Shown here one piece after another: positions 18,114 to 26,389 of a stretch of 64,000 nucleotides of DNA. The DNA lies in the IMG/VR virus record IMGVR_UViG_3300025626_000013, positions 19,949 through 83,948 of that record; one strand, written 5' to 3'. A program made the position numbers and the translations under genes. The DNA is from a virus. Numbering within the stretch: the first letter of the stretch is position 1; each line of letters begins with the position of its first letter. Under the pieces are notes generated by a model. It ran no database searches. It saw only the letters and a list, made by a program, of their open reading frames with translations, and was not told the DNA's origin.

Positions 18114-18643
18114 TGACTTTTAGAATAGATGATTTTTTATCTACTATTGGTGGCAGGGGCGGTTTAGCCATGCCCAATCTTTATTCAATTGAACTTCCGG
18201 CAATAGCTGGTTCCAATTTAACACTTAATGAAAAAAATATTACGTGTAAGGCTATGAATCTTCCGGGTAGACAAATTGCTACTGCTGAACGATATATTGG
18301 TCCTAAAGCAGAAAAAGTTCCATACACATTTATGCAAGATGATATATCTTTATCGTTTAATATTACAAATGATTATGCAATACGAAAATATTTTGATCTT
18401 TGGATGAATTTAATTGTTAACCAAACGACCTACGAAATATCATATAAAACAAATTATCAAAAAGATGTTATTTTACGCGCACAACAAAAAACCGAATCTA
18501 ATGGAATGATAAGCCCTTATAGTGTGCGATTAGAAGGCGCATATCCTACAACAATGAATGCTAATGAATTTAATAATGAAACGACTAACGGACTAGTAGA
18601 ATTAAATGTCCAATTGTCTTACTATAACTGGAGCCCCTTATAA
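18113..18643 (+). CDS. Tail-tube-fold protein (gp19/gp54 family)
   Basis: 176 residues from ATG 18113, which overlaps the previous stop; a longer upstream frame is ignored because it lies inside the previous gene. The pattern 'GLAMPNLYSIELP', 'ITCKAMNLPGRQIATAERYIGPK', 'DDISLSFNITNDYAIRKYFDLW' and C-terminal 'LVELNVQLSYYNW' matches T4 gp19 (tail tube) in order and length. gp54, the tube initiator, has the same fold. Its place among hub genes (26, 29) rather than beside gp18 favours a gp54-like initiator or a tube protein used at the hub. Fold call is good; choice between the two is open. Confidence 0.7.
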   Translation: MTFRIDDFLSTIGGRGGLAMPNLYSIELPAIAGSNLTLNEKNITCKAMNLPGRQIATAERYIGPKAEKVPYTFMQDDISLSFNITNDYAIRKYFDLWMNLIVNQTTYEISYKTNYQKDVILRAQQKTESNGMISPYSVRLEGAYPTTMNANEFNNETTNGLVELNVQLSYYNWSPL

Positions 18644-19353
18644 TGGCATTGCCTAAACTGAATGATATCCCAAAATATGAATTAACAATTCCGTCAACTA
18701 ACCAAACAGTTAAATTTAGACCATATCTTGTAAAAGAAGAAAAAGTTCTAATGTTGGCGTTTGAATCCCAAGATCAAAATGCGGCGTTGAATGCTGTTGT
18801 TGATACGTTACGTGCATGCATACAAGAAGATCTTGATATAGATAAATTAAAATTATTTGATATTGAATATATTTTTACAAAAATTAGAGCCAAATCTGTT
18901 GGAGAATCAGTAGATATTATTGTAACATGCGTCGAATGCGAACACCAAAATGAAGTAAACATGACTATTGACGATGTAAATGTAACTATACCAGAAATAT
19001 CAAATAAAATTAATATTACCAAAGATATTTGTGTTGAATTGCAATGGCCAACATATATTAAAACAATTGAAAATTCTTTACTTATGACAACCGAATCCGA
19101 AACTATTCAGACAATTGAATTAATGGCGGACTGTTTAGTCTCACTTGAAACAGAAGAAGAAAAAATATTATTTAAAGATGAGACTAGAGAAGAAATTATT
19201 AACTTTTTAGGATCTATGACTAGCACACAATTCGATCTTATAAAATCTTATATTGAAAAAATGCCGGTTTTAGAAAAAAAGCATACCCACACATGTGAAA
19301 ATTGTAAACATACTAGTGAAATACTTATCCGGAATCTTACCGATTTTTTTTAA
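18643..19353 (+). CDS. 26: Baseplate hub assembly protein gp26 (T4_baseplate family)
   Basis: 236 residues. 'LPKLNDIPKYELTIPSTNQ', 'VKFRPYLVKEEKVLMLAFES', 'LFDIEYIFTKIRAKSVGE' is the well-conserved start of the gp26 family in T4-like phages. Two Cys pairs, 'CVEC' near residue 106 and 'CENC' near residue 221, suggest a zinc site. The family works in hub assembly, probably as a tail assembly chaperone. It ends in 'LTDFF' over a run of eight T, and an overlapping -1 frame continues for 60 codons (see 19350-19532). Coupled to its neighbours by TAATG. Confidence 0.85.
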   Translation: MALPKLNDIPKYELTIPSTNQTVKFRPYLVKEEKVLMLAFESQDQNAALNAVVDTLRACIQEDLDIDKLKLFDIEYIFTKIRAKSVGESVDIIVTCVECEHQNEVNMTIDDVNVTIPEISNKINITKDICVELQWPTYIKTIENSLLMTTESETIQTIELMADCLVSLETEEEKILFKDETREEIINFLGSMTSTQFDLIKSYIEKMPVLEKKHTHTCENCKHTSEILIRNLTDFF

Positions 19354-19532
19354 TATGGTCGAGTAATGATTCATTATATAATCATTATAAGACCAACTTT
19401 GGGTTAATGCAACATCATAATTATTCTCTACATGAGTTGGAGAATATGATGCCCTGGGAACGAGAAATTTATGTGGCTTTATTAATACAACACTTAGAAG
19501 AACAAGCAGAGAAAATTAAGAGGAAAATGTAA
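19350..19532 (+). CDS. -1 frame extension of gp26 (gp51/tail-chaperone-like tail)
   Basis: After the T8 run at 19344-19351 the -1 frame is open from 19350 to a TAA at 19530-19532, giving 60 residues beginning 'LIWSSNDSLYNHYKTNFG' and then 'HHNYSLHELENMMPWEREIY'. The 'LM-HH..SL.E.ENM.PWEREIY' pattern is typical of tail assembly chaperone C-terminal parts in T4-like and other phages. No ATG opens this frame before 19407, where 'MQHHNYSLHE' would give only 41 residues. A slip on T-TTT-TTT would fuse it to gp26. The stop overlaps the ATG of the next gene. Frameshift is inferred, not shown. Confidence 0.6.
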   Translation, partial: LIWSSNDSLYNHYKTNFGLMQHHNYSLHELENMMPWEREIYVALLIQHLEEQAEKIKRKM

Positions 19533-21646
19533 TGGCTACGTTAGCAAATATTAATGCCCGGCTCTCAGCTGAGAATGGAGACTTGCAAATAGATCTTGCA
19601 AGCCTGGCCGAAAGCATTTCCATACTAGCCGCAAATACTTCACAAACTAATAATAGTATTTCATCAAATCAATCTCTTTATTCTTTAACATCACAATTTG
19701 ATTTATTCATAGATAAACAAGAAGAACTTATTAAAGCTGCCACTCTTTCGAACGCACTTCTTACGGATATAAAAAAGAGTGGTATATCTGGCAAGATGTC
19801 TTTTGGTAATCGTATTAAAGAACAATTTGCAAATAACCCAATAACCAGAGGTGCTGCAGTAACTGCTAATATTTTAGGAGCTCCTCGTCGCGCATTGGGC
19901 GGCATTATTAATAGCGCTAAAAATATAGCAACTATTCCAGGGCAAATGCTAGGCGGTGGTCTTGATAAAGCTAAGACAGCAATAAAAGGTGCATTAAAAA
20001 TGCCATTTACTGCTGTTGGCAATGCATTCCAATCAAAAAGTGTAAAAACTCTTGTTCTGTTAACAGAAAATAATATAGACATTCAAAAAGATATATTAAA
20101 TGAATTAGTTACTTTAAATAAAACTATTGCCGATTATATTAAGGCCAAAAAACTAAAGAATTTAGACAATCTCGAAGATCAGCGCGAAGCTAAAAAAATA
20201 GTCAATCGCGGTTTATTTGCTTCTGCCCTTGGTAATAGTAATAATCAAAATAATGAAGACGAAAATGCTGGCAAGAGCGGAGAGGGATTATTTAGGAAGC
20301 TGGGTGGTTGGCTATTAAAAGGGGCCGGCTTAGGGGTTGGCTTAGGTGCACTTAATAAAATTAGAAAAATGTTTAAAAAACCTACTGCACCAAAAGCAAA
20401 GATTGGCTCAACCCCAAAAGTAAGACCCACTAGTATTCCAAATGTACCTAAATCAGCGCCTACTGCACCGAAATTATCACCACCAGCTATACCGCCTAAT
20501 TCATCCACTGCGCCTAATTCATCCACTGCGCCTAAATCAGCGCCTACTGCACCGAAATCAGCACCTACAGCGCCTACTGCACCGAAATCAGCACCTACAG
20601 CGCCTACTGCACCGAAATCAGCACCTACAGCGCCTACTGCACCGAAATTATCACCACCAGCGCCTACTGCACCGAAATTATCACCACCAGCTATACCGGC
20701 TAATTCATCTACTGCGCCTAAATCAGCGCCTACTGCGCCTACTGCGCCTAAATCAAACCCGCCAGCTAATTTAAATGTAAAACCTACGCCTAAAGCGGCT
20801 TTAAATAAAGCAATAAGACAACAATTAATTAAAGAAGCGACTGAAAAAGCTGCAGCAACTGCCGCTCAAATAAATGCCGGAAAAACTGCAAAAGCATCTC
20901 TAGCAGCGGCTGAAAAAGCCGCATCAAAAGCCGCATCAAAAATAGCCGCAAAACAAGTGGCAAAAGCAGCTGCAAAGTCCGCCGCTAAAAAATTGCCATT
21001 TGGCCTTGGCCTTATACCTGCTTTAGCTTTTGCAGTAAGTGAAGTTATGCAAGGAGATTTCACAGGCGCCGCAATGGAAATTGCATCTGGCACAGCGGCA
21101 ATTTTGCCGGGACCAGGAACAGCTGCATCAGTCGGTATTGATGCGGCTATTTTAGCTAGGGATTTAAATAGCACAGACCCAAATGTTGAAAAAAATGAAA
21201 AAATAGAAAAGGCCAAAAAAGATTCGGTTCAAACCAAATTAAATGAATTTGATGCCGACCAGGCTAAAAAGAAAACATTGTTAATACACGAAGCTTCTAA
21301 AGATGTTGCTAAAAGAGCTGACTATGAAAAGGCCGGCATTGCCGCAAAAGAATTAGTAAAAAAAGTAACTATAACTAAACCTGTGATATCTTCTAATGAA
21401 ATAATTATAAATGTAGCCCAGCAAAAAATATCGGCAAATCTTTCAAATGATCAAACCAATTTATCACAAAGGTTACAAGAAGCCCAGGGAACTTTTGATG
21501 AAGTAAAACAGCAGGCAAATACTACTGTAATAATGCCTGCTGTTCCAAATAATATTGATAATAGTTCAACTAGTGTTAGTCATACAACACTTACTGCATC
21601 AGGGTCTAGCTCAATAGATAGATCCGATAAAGTAGTGCCCATTTAA
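19532..21646 (+). CDS. Tape-measure/gp29-like hub protein with Pro-rich repeats
   Basis: 704 residues. It follows gp26 and the chaperone-like frame, where T4 has hub gene 29 and most phages have the tape measure. Residues 1-240 are helical, 240-300 Gly-rich. Residues about 300-420 are built of Pro/Ala/Thr/Lys repeats ('SAPTAPTAPK'). Residues 430-495 are Ala/Lys-rich helix followed by a hydrophobic stretch ('LPFGLGLIPALAFAVSEVM', then 'AMEIASGTAAILPGPGTAASVGIDAAILA') as in tape measures. The gene converges with gp32; the two stops overlap by four bases. No lysis domain is seen. Confidence 0.65.
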   Translation: MATLANINARLSAENGDLQIDLASLAESISILAANTSQTNNSISSNQSLYSLTSQFDLFIDKQEELIKAATLSNALLTDIKKSGISGKMSFGNRIKEQFANNPITRGAAVTANILGAPRRALGGIINSAKNIATIPGQMLGGGLDKAKTAIKGALKMPFTAVGNAFQSKSVKTLVLLTENNIDIQKDILNELVTLNKTIADYIKAKKLKNLDNLEDQREAKKIVNRGLFASALGNSNNQNNEDENAGKSGEGLFRKLGGWLLKGAGLGVGLGALNKIRKMFKKPTAPKAKIGSTPKVRPTSIPNVPKSAPTAPKLSPPAIPPNSSTAPNSSTAPKSAPTAPKSAPTAPTAPKSAPTAPTAPKSAPTAPTAPKLSPPAPTAPKLSPPAIPANSSTAPKSAPTAPTAPKSNPPANLNVKPTPKAALNKAIRQQLIKEATEKAAATAAQINAGKTAKASLAAAEKAASKAASKIAAKQVAKAAAKSAAKKLPFGLGLIPALAFAVSEVMQGDFTGAAMEIASGTAAILPGPGTAASVGIDAAILARDLNSTDPNVEKNEKIEKAKKDSVQTKLNEFDADQAKKKTLLIHEASKDVAKRADYEKAGIAAKELVKKVTITKPVISSNEIIINVAQQKISANLSNDQTNLSQRLQEAQGTFDEVKQQANTTVIMPAVPNNIDNSSTSVSHTTLTASGSSSIDRSDKVVPI
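20551..20700 (+). repeat. Tandem 30-base repeats in the tape-measure candidate
   Basis: Three perfect 30-base units (20551-20580, 20581-20610, 20611-20640) are followed by two diverged units (20641-20670, 20671-20700). Related partial units extend the region to about 20455-20760. Each unit encodes ten residues of the form TAPKSAPTAP, so gain or loss of units keeps the frame. Confidence 0.9.
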
Positions 21647-22566
21647 TCACTCATCAACTTTGAAAAATATGACATAGTGTCATCATCCTCTGTTGACGTT
21701 ACTGTATCTAGTGAAATATCAGCTGCATTAATGGTTTCTTCTGCAGCAGCTTTATAAGTTGGCGCTGTTGCTTCTTCACCAAGACTTGCTTCTTGTGCTA
21801 AGCTCGGTGTACCCATTGTTGCATTAGCTTCTCCTAATACTGATGTAAGTTTAGCACTCAATTCATTATAAGTTTTATATGATGACGGATCAGTAAATTC
21901 AGCCAAGCCGTGAATCTTATTATAAATTGCCTCTAGCTCATCATCATCTTGGGACAATGGCTCTTGCCGTGAAAATTCGGATTTATCGTAATTACGATAA
22001 CCTTCAACATCACGGATTTTAAGCTTGAAATTTGCGCCAGTCCAAAAATCAAATGGATTAATTGGATCTTCATCATCAAATTCCGGTTGCATAGCATCCA
22101 TCAATTTATCAAAGATTTTTTTACCATATTGATATAGAAATACTTTGCCTTCATTGGCAGGATTGCCTGGATCACTTACAACATAGATGTTTGATACATA
22201 ATGAAGCCGCCGCTTTTGTTTACGAGCAGTTTCTTTATCCGCTTCTAAACCAGTATTCCACAAACGCGAATTGAGTTCACCTACCGGATCGTTTTGGCCA
22301 ATTGAAGTAAGAGATTTTTCAATATACCATTTACCTGTCGGGCCCTTGAATCCATGATCCCAATAGCGAACCCACGGAAGGTCTGTACCCTCAGCCGCCG
22401 GAAGAAAGCGGATAATAGCATATCCATTATTTGCTTTATCTACTGTTGGTTTCCAAATACGATCGTCTGTATATTTGTTATTTGATTGGCCACCACCAAC
22501 AGCTTCGGCTGCCGCGACTAGTTTAGTGATATTTGAGGTATTACGTTTTAGTGATGCGAATGACAT
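21643..22566 (-). CDS. 32: Single-stranded DNA-binding protein gp32
   Basis: 307 residues (T4 gp32: 301). The core 'NGYAIIRFLPAAEGTDLPWVRYWDHGFKG', 'GKWYIEKSLTSIG', 'NIYVVSDPGNPANEGKVFLYQYGKKIFDKL' and 'FWTGANFKLKI' follows T4 gp32 closely, and the acidic C-terminus ('TVTSTEDDDTMSYFSKLM') is the part that recruits partner proteins. The Cys ligands of the T4 zinc site are absent (SIGQNDPVGEL replaces the Cys-rich loop), as in other marine homologues. An early-type promoter and a late box both lie upstream; GGAG precedes the ATG. Confidence 0.95.
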   Translation of the reverse strand: MSFASLKRNTSNITKLVAAAEAVGGGQSNNKYTDDRIWKPTVDKANNGYAIIRFLPAAEGTDLPWVRYWDHGFKGPTGKWYIEKSLTSIGQNDPVGELNSRLWNTGLEADKETARKQKRRLHYVSNIYVVSDPGNPANEGKVFLYQYGKKIFDKLMDAMQPEFDDEDPINPFDFWTGANFKLKIRDVEGYRNYDKSEFSRQEPLSQDDDELEAIYNKIHGLAEFTDPSSYKTYNELSAKLTSVLGEANATMGTPSLAQEASLGEEATAPTYKAAAEETINAADISLDTVTSTEDDDTMSYFSKLMSD

Positions 22567-22603
22567 TAATATTTCTCCATATGTCTGTAGTATTAACTGT
22601 ATT

Positions 22604-22632
22604 ATTATAGTATGTTTGTGTCACAATGTACA
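22604..22632 (-). promoter_or_regulatory. Early/middle-type promoter for gp32
   Basis: Reverse strand: TGTACA (22632-22627), 17-base spacer, TATAAT (22609-22604). Transcription would start near 22597, 31 bases before the gp32 ATG. It is one of twelve such promoters with identical spacing in the window. Confidence 0.75.
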
Positions 22633-22637
22633 CGCTT

Positions 22638-22645
22638 TATTTATA
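22638..22645 (-). promoter_or_regulatory. T4-type late promoter box (TATAAATA) before gp32
   Basis: Exact TATAAATA on the reverse strand between gp33 and gp32, just upstream of the early-type promoter. It would let gp32 also be made late. Confidence 0.55.
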
Positions 22646-22646
22646 A

Positions 22647-22892
22647 TTATTCAAAGATAAGTGCGTTTTGTTTTGGTAAAAAGTTTAAAGATTGTGCTTC
22701 AGCTTCTACTTTTTCTTTAATAACCGGTGAGATATATTTTTTTACATCTTCTGGGTCAATGCCTGTTTCTTTACAAGCTTCTACAATAGCATCAATCCAA
22801 GTTAATTTTTTTTGAATTGCATGCTTTTCAATAATTTTAGTAAATTTAGATTTATTCATAAATTCTTTATCAATAATTGGTTTATCAATCAT
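22647..22892 (-). CDS. 33: Late transcription coactivator gp33
   Basis: 81 residues, shorter than T4 gp33 (112) but like marine homologues. 'EFMNKSKFTKIIEKHAIQKK', 'TWIDAIVEACKETGIDPEDV' and 'YISPVIKEKVEAEAQSLNFL' are the family's conserved blocks. gp33 bridges RNA polymerase and the sliding clamp to activate late promoters, which fits the many TATAAATA boxes here. It lies beside gp32 as in T4 and overlaps the stop region of the 367-residue gene upstream. The T4 neighbour gp59 is not present between them. Confidence 0.85.
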   Translation of the reverse strand: MIDKPIIDKEFMNKSKFTKIIEKHAIQKKLTWIDAIVEACKETGIDPEDVKKYISPVIKEKVEAEAQSLNFLPKQNALIFE

Positions 22893-23992
22893 TTATCTAA
22901 AGCCCTCAATATAAGTGTTGCATTATTCATACGGCCATTTGCCGCACTATTTTTGGTAGTTAAATTAGACCATTCTTTATTAATCTGATTAATAGTTTTC
23001 TTTAAAACAATATTTAAGAATTCGGCTGGTTTACGCAATGTTGTACAGCGTGAAAGCTCAACATCAATTCCACGGATTGTAGAACCAGATACTTCAAATC
23101 CATTAGGTCTATCTGAAACTAATTCGGTTAGTTTTTTATATTTAGTATTAAATACATATATGCGTCTTGCCCCAACTATCATTGAAGGATTAATTGAAGA
23201 TATTTTAAAGGTAGTATCTTCTTTTTGATAGGTTAGTTTTTCTACTTGTTTATATGCAGATTTTACTTTTGGCTTTCGGGCTTTACGTGTTGCTTTCTTT
23301 GAAGCTAAATACTTTTCTGCATCATCAACAAGAGTTGTAAAAAATTCTAAATATTTTTTCCGGGTTTTAACTGGCATATAAGAATAAGCCTCAACTAAAT
23401 CTTCGCTTTTTTTATTAACAAGTTCAGCAATTTCTTCTTTTTGAGGAGTATAATAATCTAATATATGTTTTGCAGTAATGCCTGCAGCATCAGCAGCTTT
23501 TAATTGAGTAAATAATGAATATTCGGATTGGGTTTCCCAATCATCAACCACTGCCTCAATATCTGCAATAAAGTCCGATGTTTTTTCTTTTAAAATCTCA
23601 CTAATAGTTTTTTTAGTGATTGGTATTGAACCGCTATCTGATTCGTTAGATATAGCTTTTGTGCCGCGATTTACATAGTCTGCCAAATATTTTTCAAATA
23701 GTTTAGTGGCATTCCATTTTAAAGGAAGCTCTCTATTAGCGGATTGCCAGGCGATAGTTGCAGCTAATGCAGTATTATTAAATGACCATTCTGGCGCTTT
23801 CATTGCGAGTTTATAATCTTCTTTAGACAAATTTTCTTTCAAATACCGTTTAACTGTATAAATGATTTCTTTTTTATCTACTTCACAGCGAAGATATTCA
23901 TTAAAATTATGAAAGGTGTCTACCGGTGCGGCTGCAATTCCAGTACTAGCTTTACGCGAATATACTTTTTTAACTTTTGCTTTTTTAGCCAT
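22889..23992 (-). CDS. Conserved basic protein upstream of gp33
   Basis: 367 residues, Lys-rich at the N-terminus ('MAKKAKVKKVYSRK') and around residue 230 ('SKKATRKARKPKVKSAYK'). The central 'MPVKTRKKYLEFFTTLVDDAEKY' and C-terminal 'MIVGARRIYVFNTKYKKL' and 'VSGSTIRGID' blocks belong to a protein I associate with marine T4-like phages in the gp32-gp33 area, with no known function. The basic linker suggests nucleic-acid contact (inference). It is led by its own early-type promoter at 24024-24052 and overlaps gp33, so both are probably cotranscribed. Confidence 0.6.
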   Translation of the reverse strand: MAKKAKVKKVYSRKASTGIAAAPVDTFHNFNEYLRCEVDKKEIIYTVKRYLKENLSKEDYKLAMKAPEWSFNNTALAATIAWQSANRELPLKWNATKLFEKYLADYVNRGTKAISNESDSGSIPITKKTISEILKEKTSDFIADIEAVVDDWETQSEYSLFTQLKAADAAGITAKHILDYYTPQKEEIAELVNKKSEDLVEAYSYMPVKTRKKYLEFFTTLVDDAEKYLASKKATRKARKPKVKSAYKQVEKLTYQKEDTTFKISSINPSMIVGARRIYVFNTKYKKLTELVSDRPNGFEVSGSTIRGIDVELSRCTTLRKPAEFLNIVLKKTINQINKEWSNLTTKNSAANGRMNNATLILRALDK

Positions 23993-24023
23993 AATAAACC
24001 CTCATTTATTTTGTTCATAATAT

Positions 24024-24052
24024 ATAATAACATAATTTAAATAAAATGTAAA
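24024..24052 (-). promoter_or_regulatory. Early/middle-type promoter
   Basis: Reverse strand: TTTACA (24052-24047), 17 bases, TATTAT (24029-24024). It drives the 367-residue gene and gp33. Confidence 0.7.
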
Positions 24053-24055
24053 CGT

Positions 24056-24298
24056 TTATTTTATTTTATTTTCATCATCATCTAACGCCATGATTTCATC
24101 AATCTCACCATAGGCATCACGGGTATATTTGATACAATTATTACTTGCTAAATAAATAATTGTGTTATTAATAATTTCTTCAATATTATCGCTCTGATCT
24201 CTTTTGGCCCAAACATATCCAGTAAATGCTGCAAGACCTATAGTAATTAAAGCTAAGAAAAATACTGATATATCCATAGAAAAATTAATATCTAACAT
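24056..24298 (-). CDS. Small membrane-anchored protein
   Basis: 80 residues. One clear transmembrane helix at about residues 10-29 ('VFFLALITIGLAAFTGYVWA') follows a short N-terminus; the rest is acidic and soluble ('EIDEIMALDDDEN'). Its ATG lies inside the end of the glycosyltransferase gene (7-base overlap), so the two are probably translated together. Family not recognised. Confidence 0.6.
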   Translation of the reverse strand: MLDINFSMDISVFFLALITIGLAAFTGYVWAKRDQSDNIEEIINNTIIYLASNNCIKYTRDAYGEIDEIMALDDDENKIK

Positions 24299-25143
24299 GT
24301 AGACTCCTTATTAAAAACTGTTTCAAATTTTTTATTAATTAAATGAATGAAGTTGCAATGGGATGGTATAGGGTTATTCATATTTCTATGATTATATGGA
24401 TAATTCCATGTTTCTCCTATGAAAATAATATCTATAAAATATTTATGTAAAAGAAAAGAAAAAATTGACTCATTATTATAGCTATAATTTATTATGATAT
24501 AATCCGCATAATGTTCCATCAAATTACTATTTTTTGATATGTCAATTAAACGTTTTGTTTCTTTTAAATTTTTCATATAATTTAGTTTTTGTATAGTTTT
24601 TTTATTTAAAAGTATAACCCCAGTATTAATTACATATTTTGGATATTGATCATTACTTCTATGGAGAGTTTTACACAAAGTATTCATTAATGCTTTTTTA
24701 GTAGAAATACTTCTTTTATTTGGAATATATGAAAGTGTGCCAGTTTTAATTAATGATTGTACATTTGATGCTAAATCATCTTCAAATCCATGCACATAAA
24801 CAGTTTCGCTATTTTCATCTATAAAATCAAAAATATTTTTCTTATTTTGTATAAAAATATCCAAATCTATGTATAAAATATAATCATAAATGGCACTAAA
24901 ATCATATATTAGTTTGTGCTTATAATGCTGTAATGCTTGATATACATCTTCGTACATTCCAAGAAGGGTTAATTCATTACAAAATTCTTTGAAATCATCC
25001 CCGGGTATTACTGAAATGTATTCTGCATCAATGCAGTTAGCGTATTCTTTATGATTATTTTGCAATAATTCGACATAATTATGCATGCGTCTATCTGGAT
25101 TATTAGCATCATCATAATATATGCTAAAAATTAGTTTTTTCAT
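24292..25143 (-). CDS. GT-A type glycosyltransferase
   Basis: 283 residues. 'YDYILYIDLDIFIQ' near residue 90 is a D-x-D metal and nucleotide-sugar motif placed as in GT8-like enzymes, and 'YVINTGVILLNKK' near residue 170 is the matching acceptor-side pattern. The N-terminus 'MKKLIFSIYYDD' resembles the four MKxLIYQ-type glycosyltransferases of the 39-47 kb cluster, so it is probably a displaced paralogue. It lies directly downstream of the radical SAM gene in the same early operon (promoter 26702-26730). Substrate unknown. Confidence 0.7.
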   Translation of the reverse strand: MKKLIFSIYYDDANNPDRRMHNYVELLQNNHKEYANCIDAEYISVIPGDDFKEFCNELTLLGMYEDVYQALQHYKHKLIYDFSAIYDYILYIDLDIFIQNKKNIFDFIDENSETVYVHGFEDDLASNVQSLIKTGTLSYIPNKRSISTKKALMNTLCKTLHRSNDQYPKYVINTGVILLNKKTIQKLNYMKNLKETKRLIDISKNSNLMEHYADYIIINYSYNNESIFSFLLHKYFIDIIFIGETWNYPYNHRNMNNPIPSHCNFIHLINKKFETVFNKESTC

Positions 25144-25151
25144 ATTAATTG

Positions 25152-25979
25152 TTATTCCGCTGATACATCTATTTCAGAAATTTCTTGTCTAAGTTTTGCA
25201 AATCTATCTCGATTTTTCCAATCTCCGCCGGTTATACCGCGCACACCATGAATACCAATTGTTGGCATAGCATAGTTCGAGGCTTGTTCTAATACGGCGG
25301 GATTGCCATGTTCATCAATAAAAGGATATTCTGTACCATTTTCAAAGCGGTTAGATTCAATATACGTATGGGTTGTAGCACCATACTCTTCAGACAATAA
25401 TGCAATATCGTCAAGATGATCCTGGTTATGTTTGTGAATAACTGTTTTATGATCAATTTCAACTGCTTTACCGCCAGCCTCAGCTAATGCTTGCATATTA
25501 GCTAAAATTTTGGATAAAATTGTTTTGCGTCTATACATATTTTGCATTTCTTGATTAACGCCCTCGATTGCAAAACTAATCCGCAATGGATGGCGACCAA
25601 CATATTTTTTAGCTATAAGACCAAGTTCTTTCCACCATATAACACTTCTTAAACTGCCATTGGTATCAATTCTAATATTAGCGTCAGTCTTACATTCATA
25701 AATATATTGTATTATTTTAGCAATGTCTTTTGCCATAAAGGGATCACCCCATGTGCCACAAATTTCCCATACATTAATCATAGAAATAATATGCGGTGGA
25801 TATGCAGCTTTAAATTCATCTAGCGTCCATTGTACAAGTGGTAGCCAATCAATTTTACCTAATCCACCACTTTTATTATCAACTCTATGGCATTGCGGGC
25901 AACCCGCATTACAAAATGTAGAAATATCTAAAAATACCTGGAGTTTATTGTTTTTTAAAATATCGCTATATGTTGGCAT
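25152..25979 (-). CDS. Radical SAM enzyme
   Basis: 275 residues. 'FLDISTFCNAGCPQCHR' carries the C-x3-C-x2-C cluster (Cys near 23, 27, 30) that binds the catalytic 4Fe-4S. 'CGTWGDPFMAKDIAKII' (the GGEP-like SAM site), 'NIRIDTNGSLRS' and 'RISFAIEGVNQ' follow in the usual order of the half-barrel. There is no C-terminal cysteine-rich SPASM region; a free-standing SPASM-like protein is encoded at 28719-29084. Such enzymes modify peptides or small molecules; the substrate here is unknown. Early operon with small genes 26011-26666. Confidence 0.85.
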   Translation of the reverse strand: MPTYSDILKNNKLQVFLDISTFCNAGCPQCHRVDNKSGGLGKIDWLPLVQWTLDEFKAAYPPHIISMINVWEICGTWGDPFMAKDIAKIIQYIYECKTDANIRIDTNGSLRSVIWWKELGLIAKKYVGRHPLRISFAIEGVNQEMQNMYRRKTILSKILANMQALAEAGGKAVEIDHKTVIHKHNQDHLDDIALLSEEYGATTHTYIESNRFENGTEYPFIDEHGNPAVLEQASNYAMPTIGIHGVRGITGGDWKNRDRFAKLRQEISEIDVSAE

Positions 25980-26010
25980 AATATTATTTCCTTATAATGC
26001 ATCAATACTG

Positions 26011-26250
26011 TTATTTATTAACGTTTTTAGGTGATGTTAAATACAATCCTTCGGTATGATTCATCGAAACAAATAATTCATTAAACATATGCGGAGATAT
26101 TTGGATTACTTCATGACGATTATAGATTTCATTCCATTGACGGAAAAAAACTACATCATCACTAACTATAATTTGAAAATCTTCATATTTTGCATCATTA
26201 TCAACAATAGTAATAACACTTGCATCAAATTCTTCTTCAATACTAAACAT
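26011..26250 (-). CDS. Conserved small phage protein
   Basis: 79 residues from the ATG at 26250 (a GTG two codons earlier is possible). 'EEFDASVITIVDNDAKYEDFQIIVSDD', 'FFRQWNEIYNRHEVIQIS' and 'MFNELFVSMNHTEGLYL' are conserved blocks I associate with small T4-like phage proteins of unknown function. It overlaps the preceding coiled-coil gene by eight bases, so it is part of the early operon that ends with the radical SAM enzyme. Confidence 0.6.
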   Translation of the reverse strand: MFSIEEEFDASVITIVDNDAKYEDFQIIVSDDVVFFRQWNEIYNRHEVIQISPHMFNELFVSMNHTEGLYLTSPKNVNK

Positions 26251-26389
26251 CGTCACGGTTTTCTTTAATTAATGTTTTTATTGTATTAATTTCGGCATTA
26301 AGTAAATCGACCTCGTGCCTTAGTGAAGACACAAGATCATTTATAGCATACATTTTTATTTCAAGATGTTTTGGATTAATCCCAGTCAT
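26243..26389 (-). CDS. Short coiled-coil protein
   Basis: 48 residues from the ATG at 26389, which has AAGG seven bases upstream; longer frames run back inside the previous gene. 'LVSSLRHEVDLLNAEINTIKTLI' has clear heptads. It overlaps both neighbours. Function not known. Confidence 0.5.
   Translation of the reverse strand: MTGINPKHLEIKMYAINDLVSSLRHEVDLLNAEINTIKTLIKENRDDV

Noticed and set aside
20442-20774. Open frame of 110 codons on the plus strand through the Pro-rich repeat, rich in Leu/His/Arg
   Set aside because: It is a repeat-driven shadow of the tape-measure candidate in another frame, with no ribosome site or independent pattern.
22889-23992. Possible gp59 helicase loader because of its place near gp32 and gp33
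   Set aside because: Length (367 against 217) and sequence pattern do not resemble T4 gp59.
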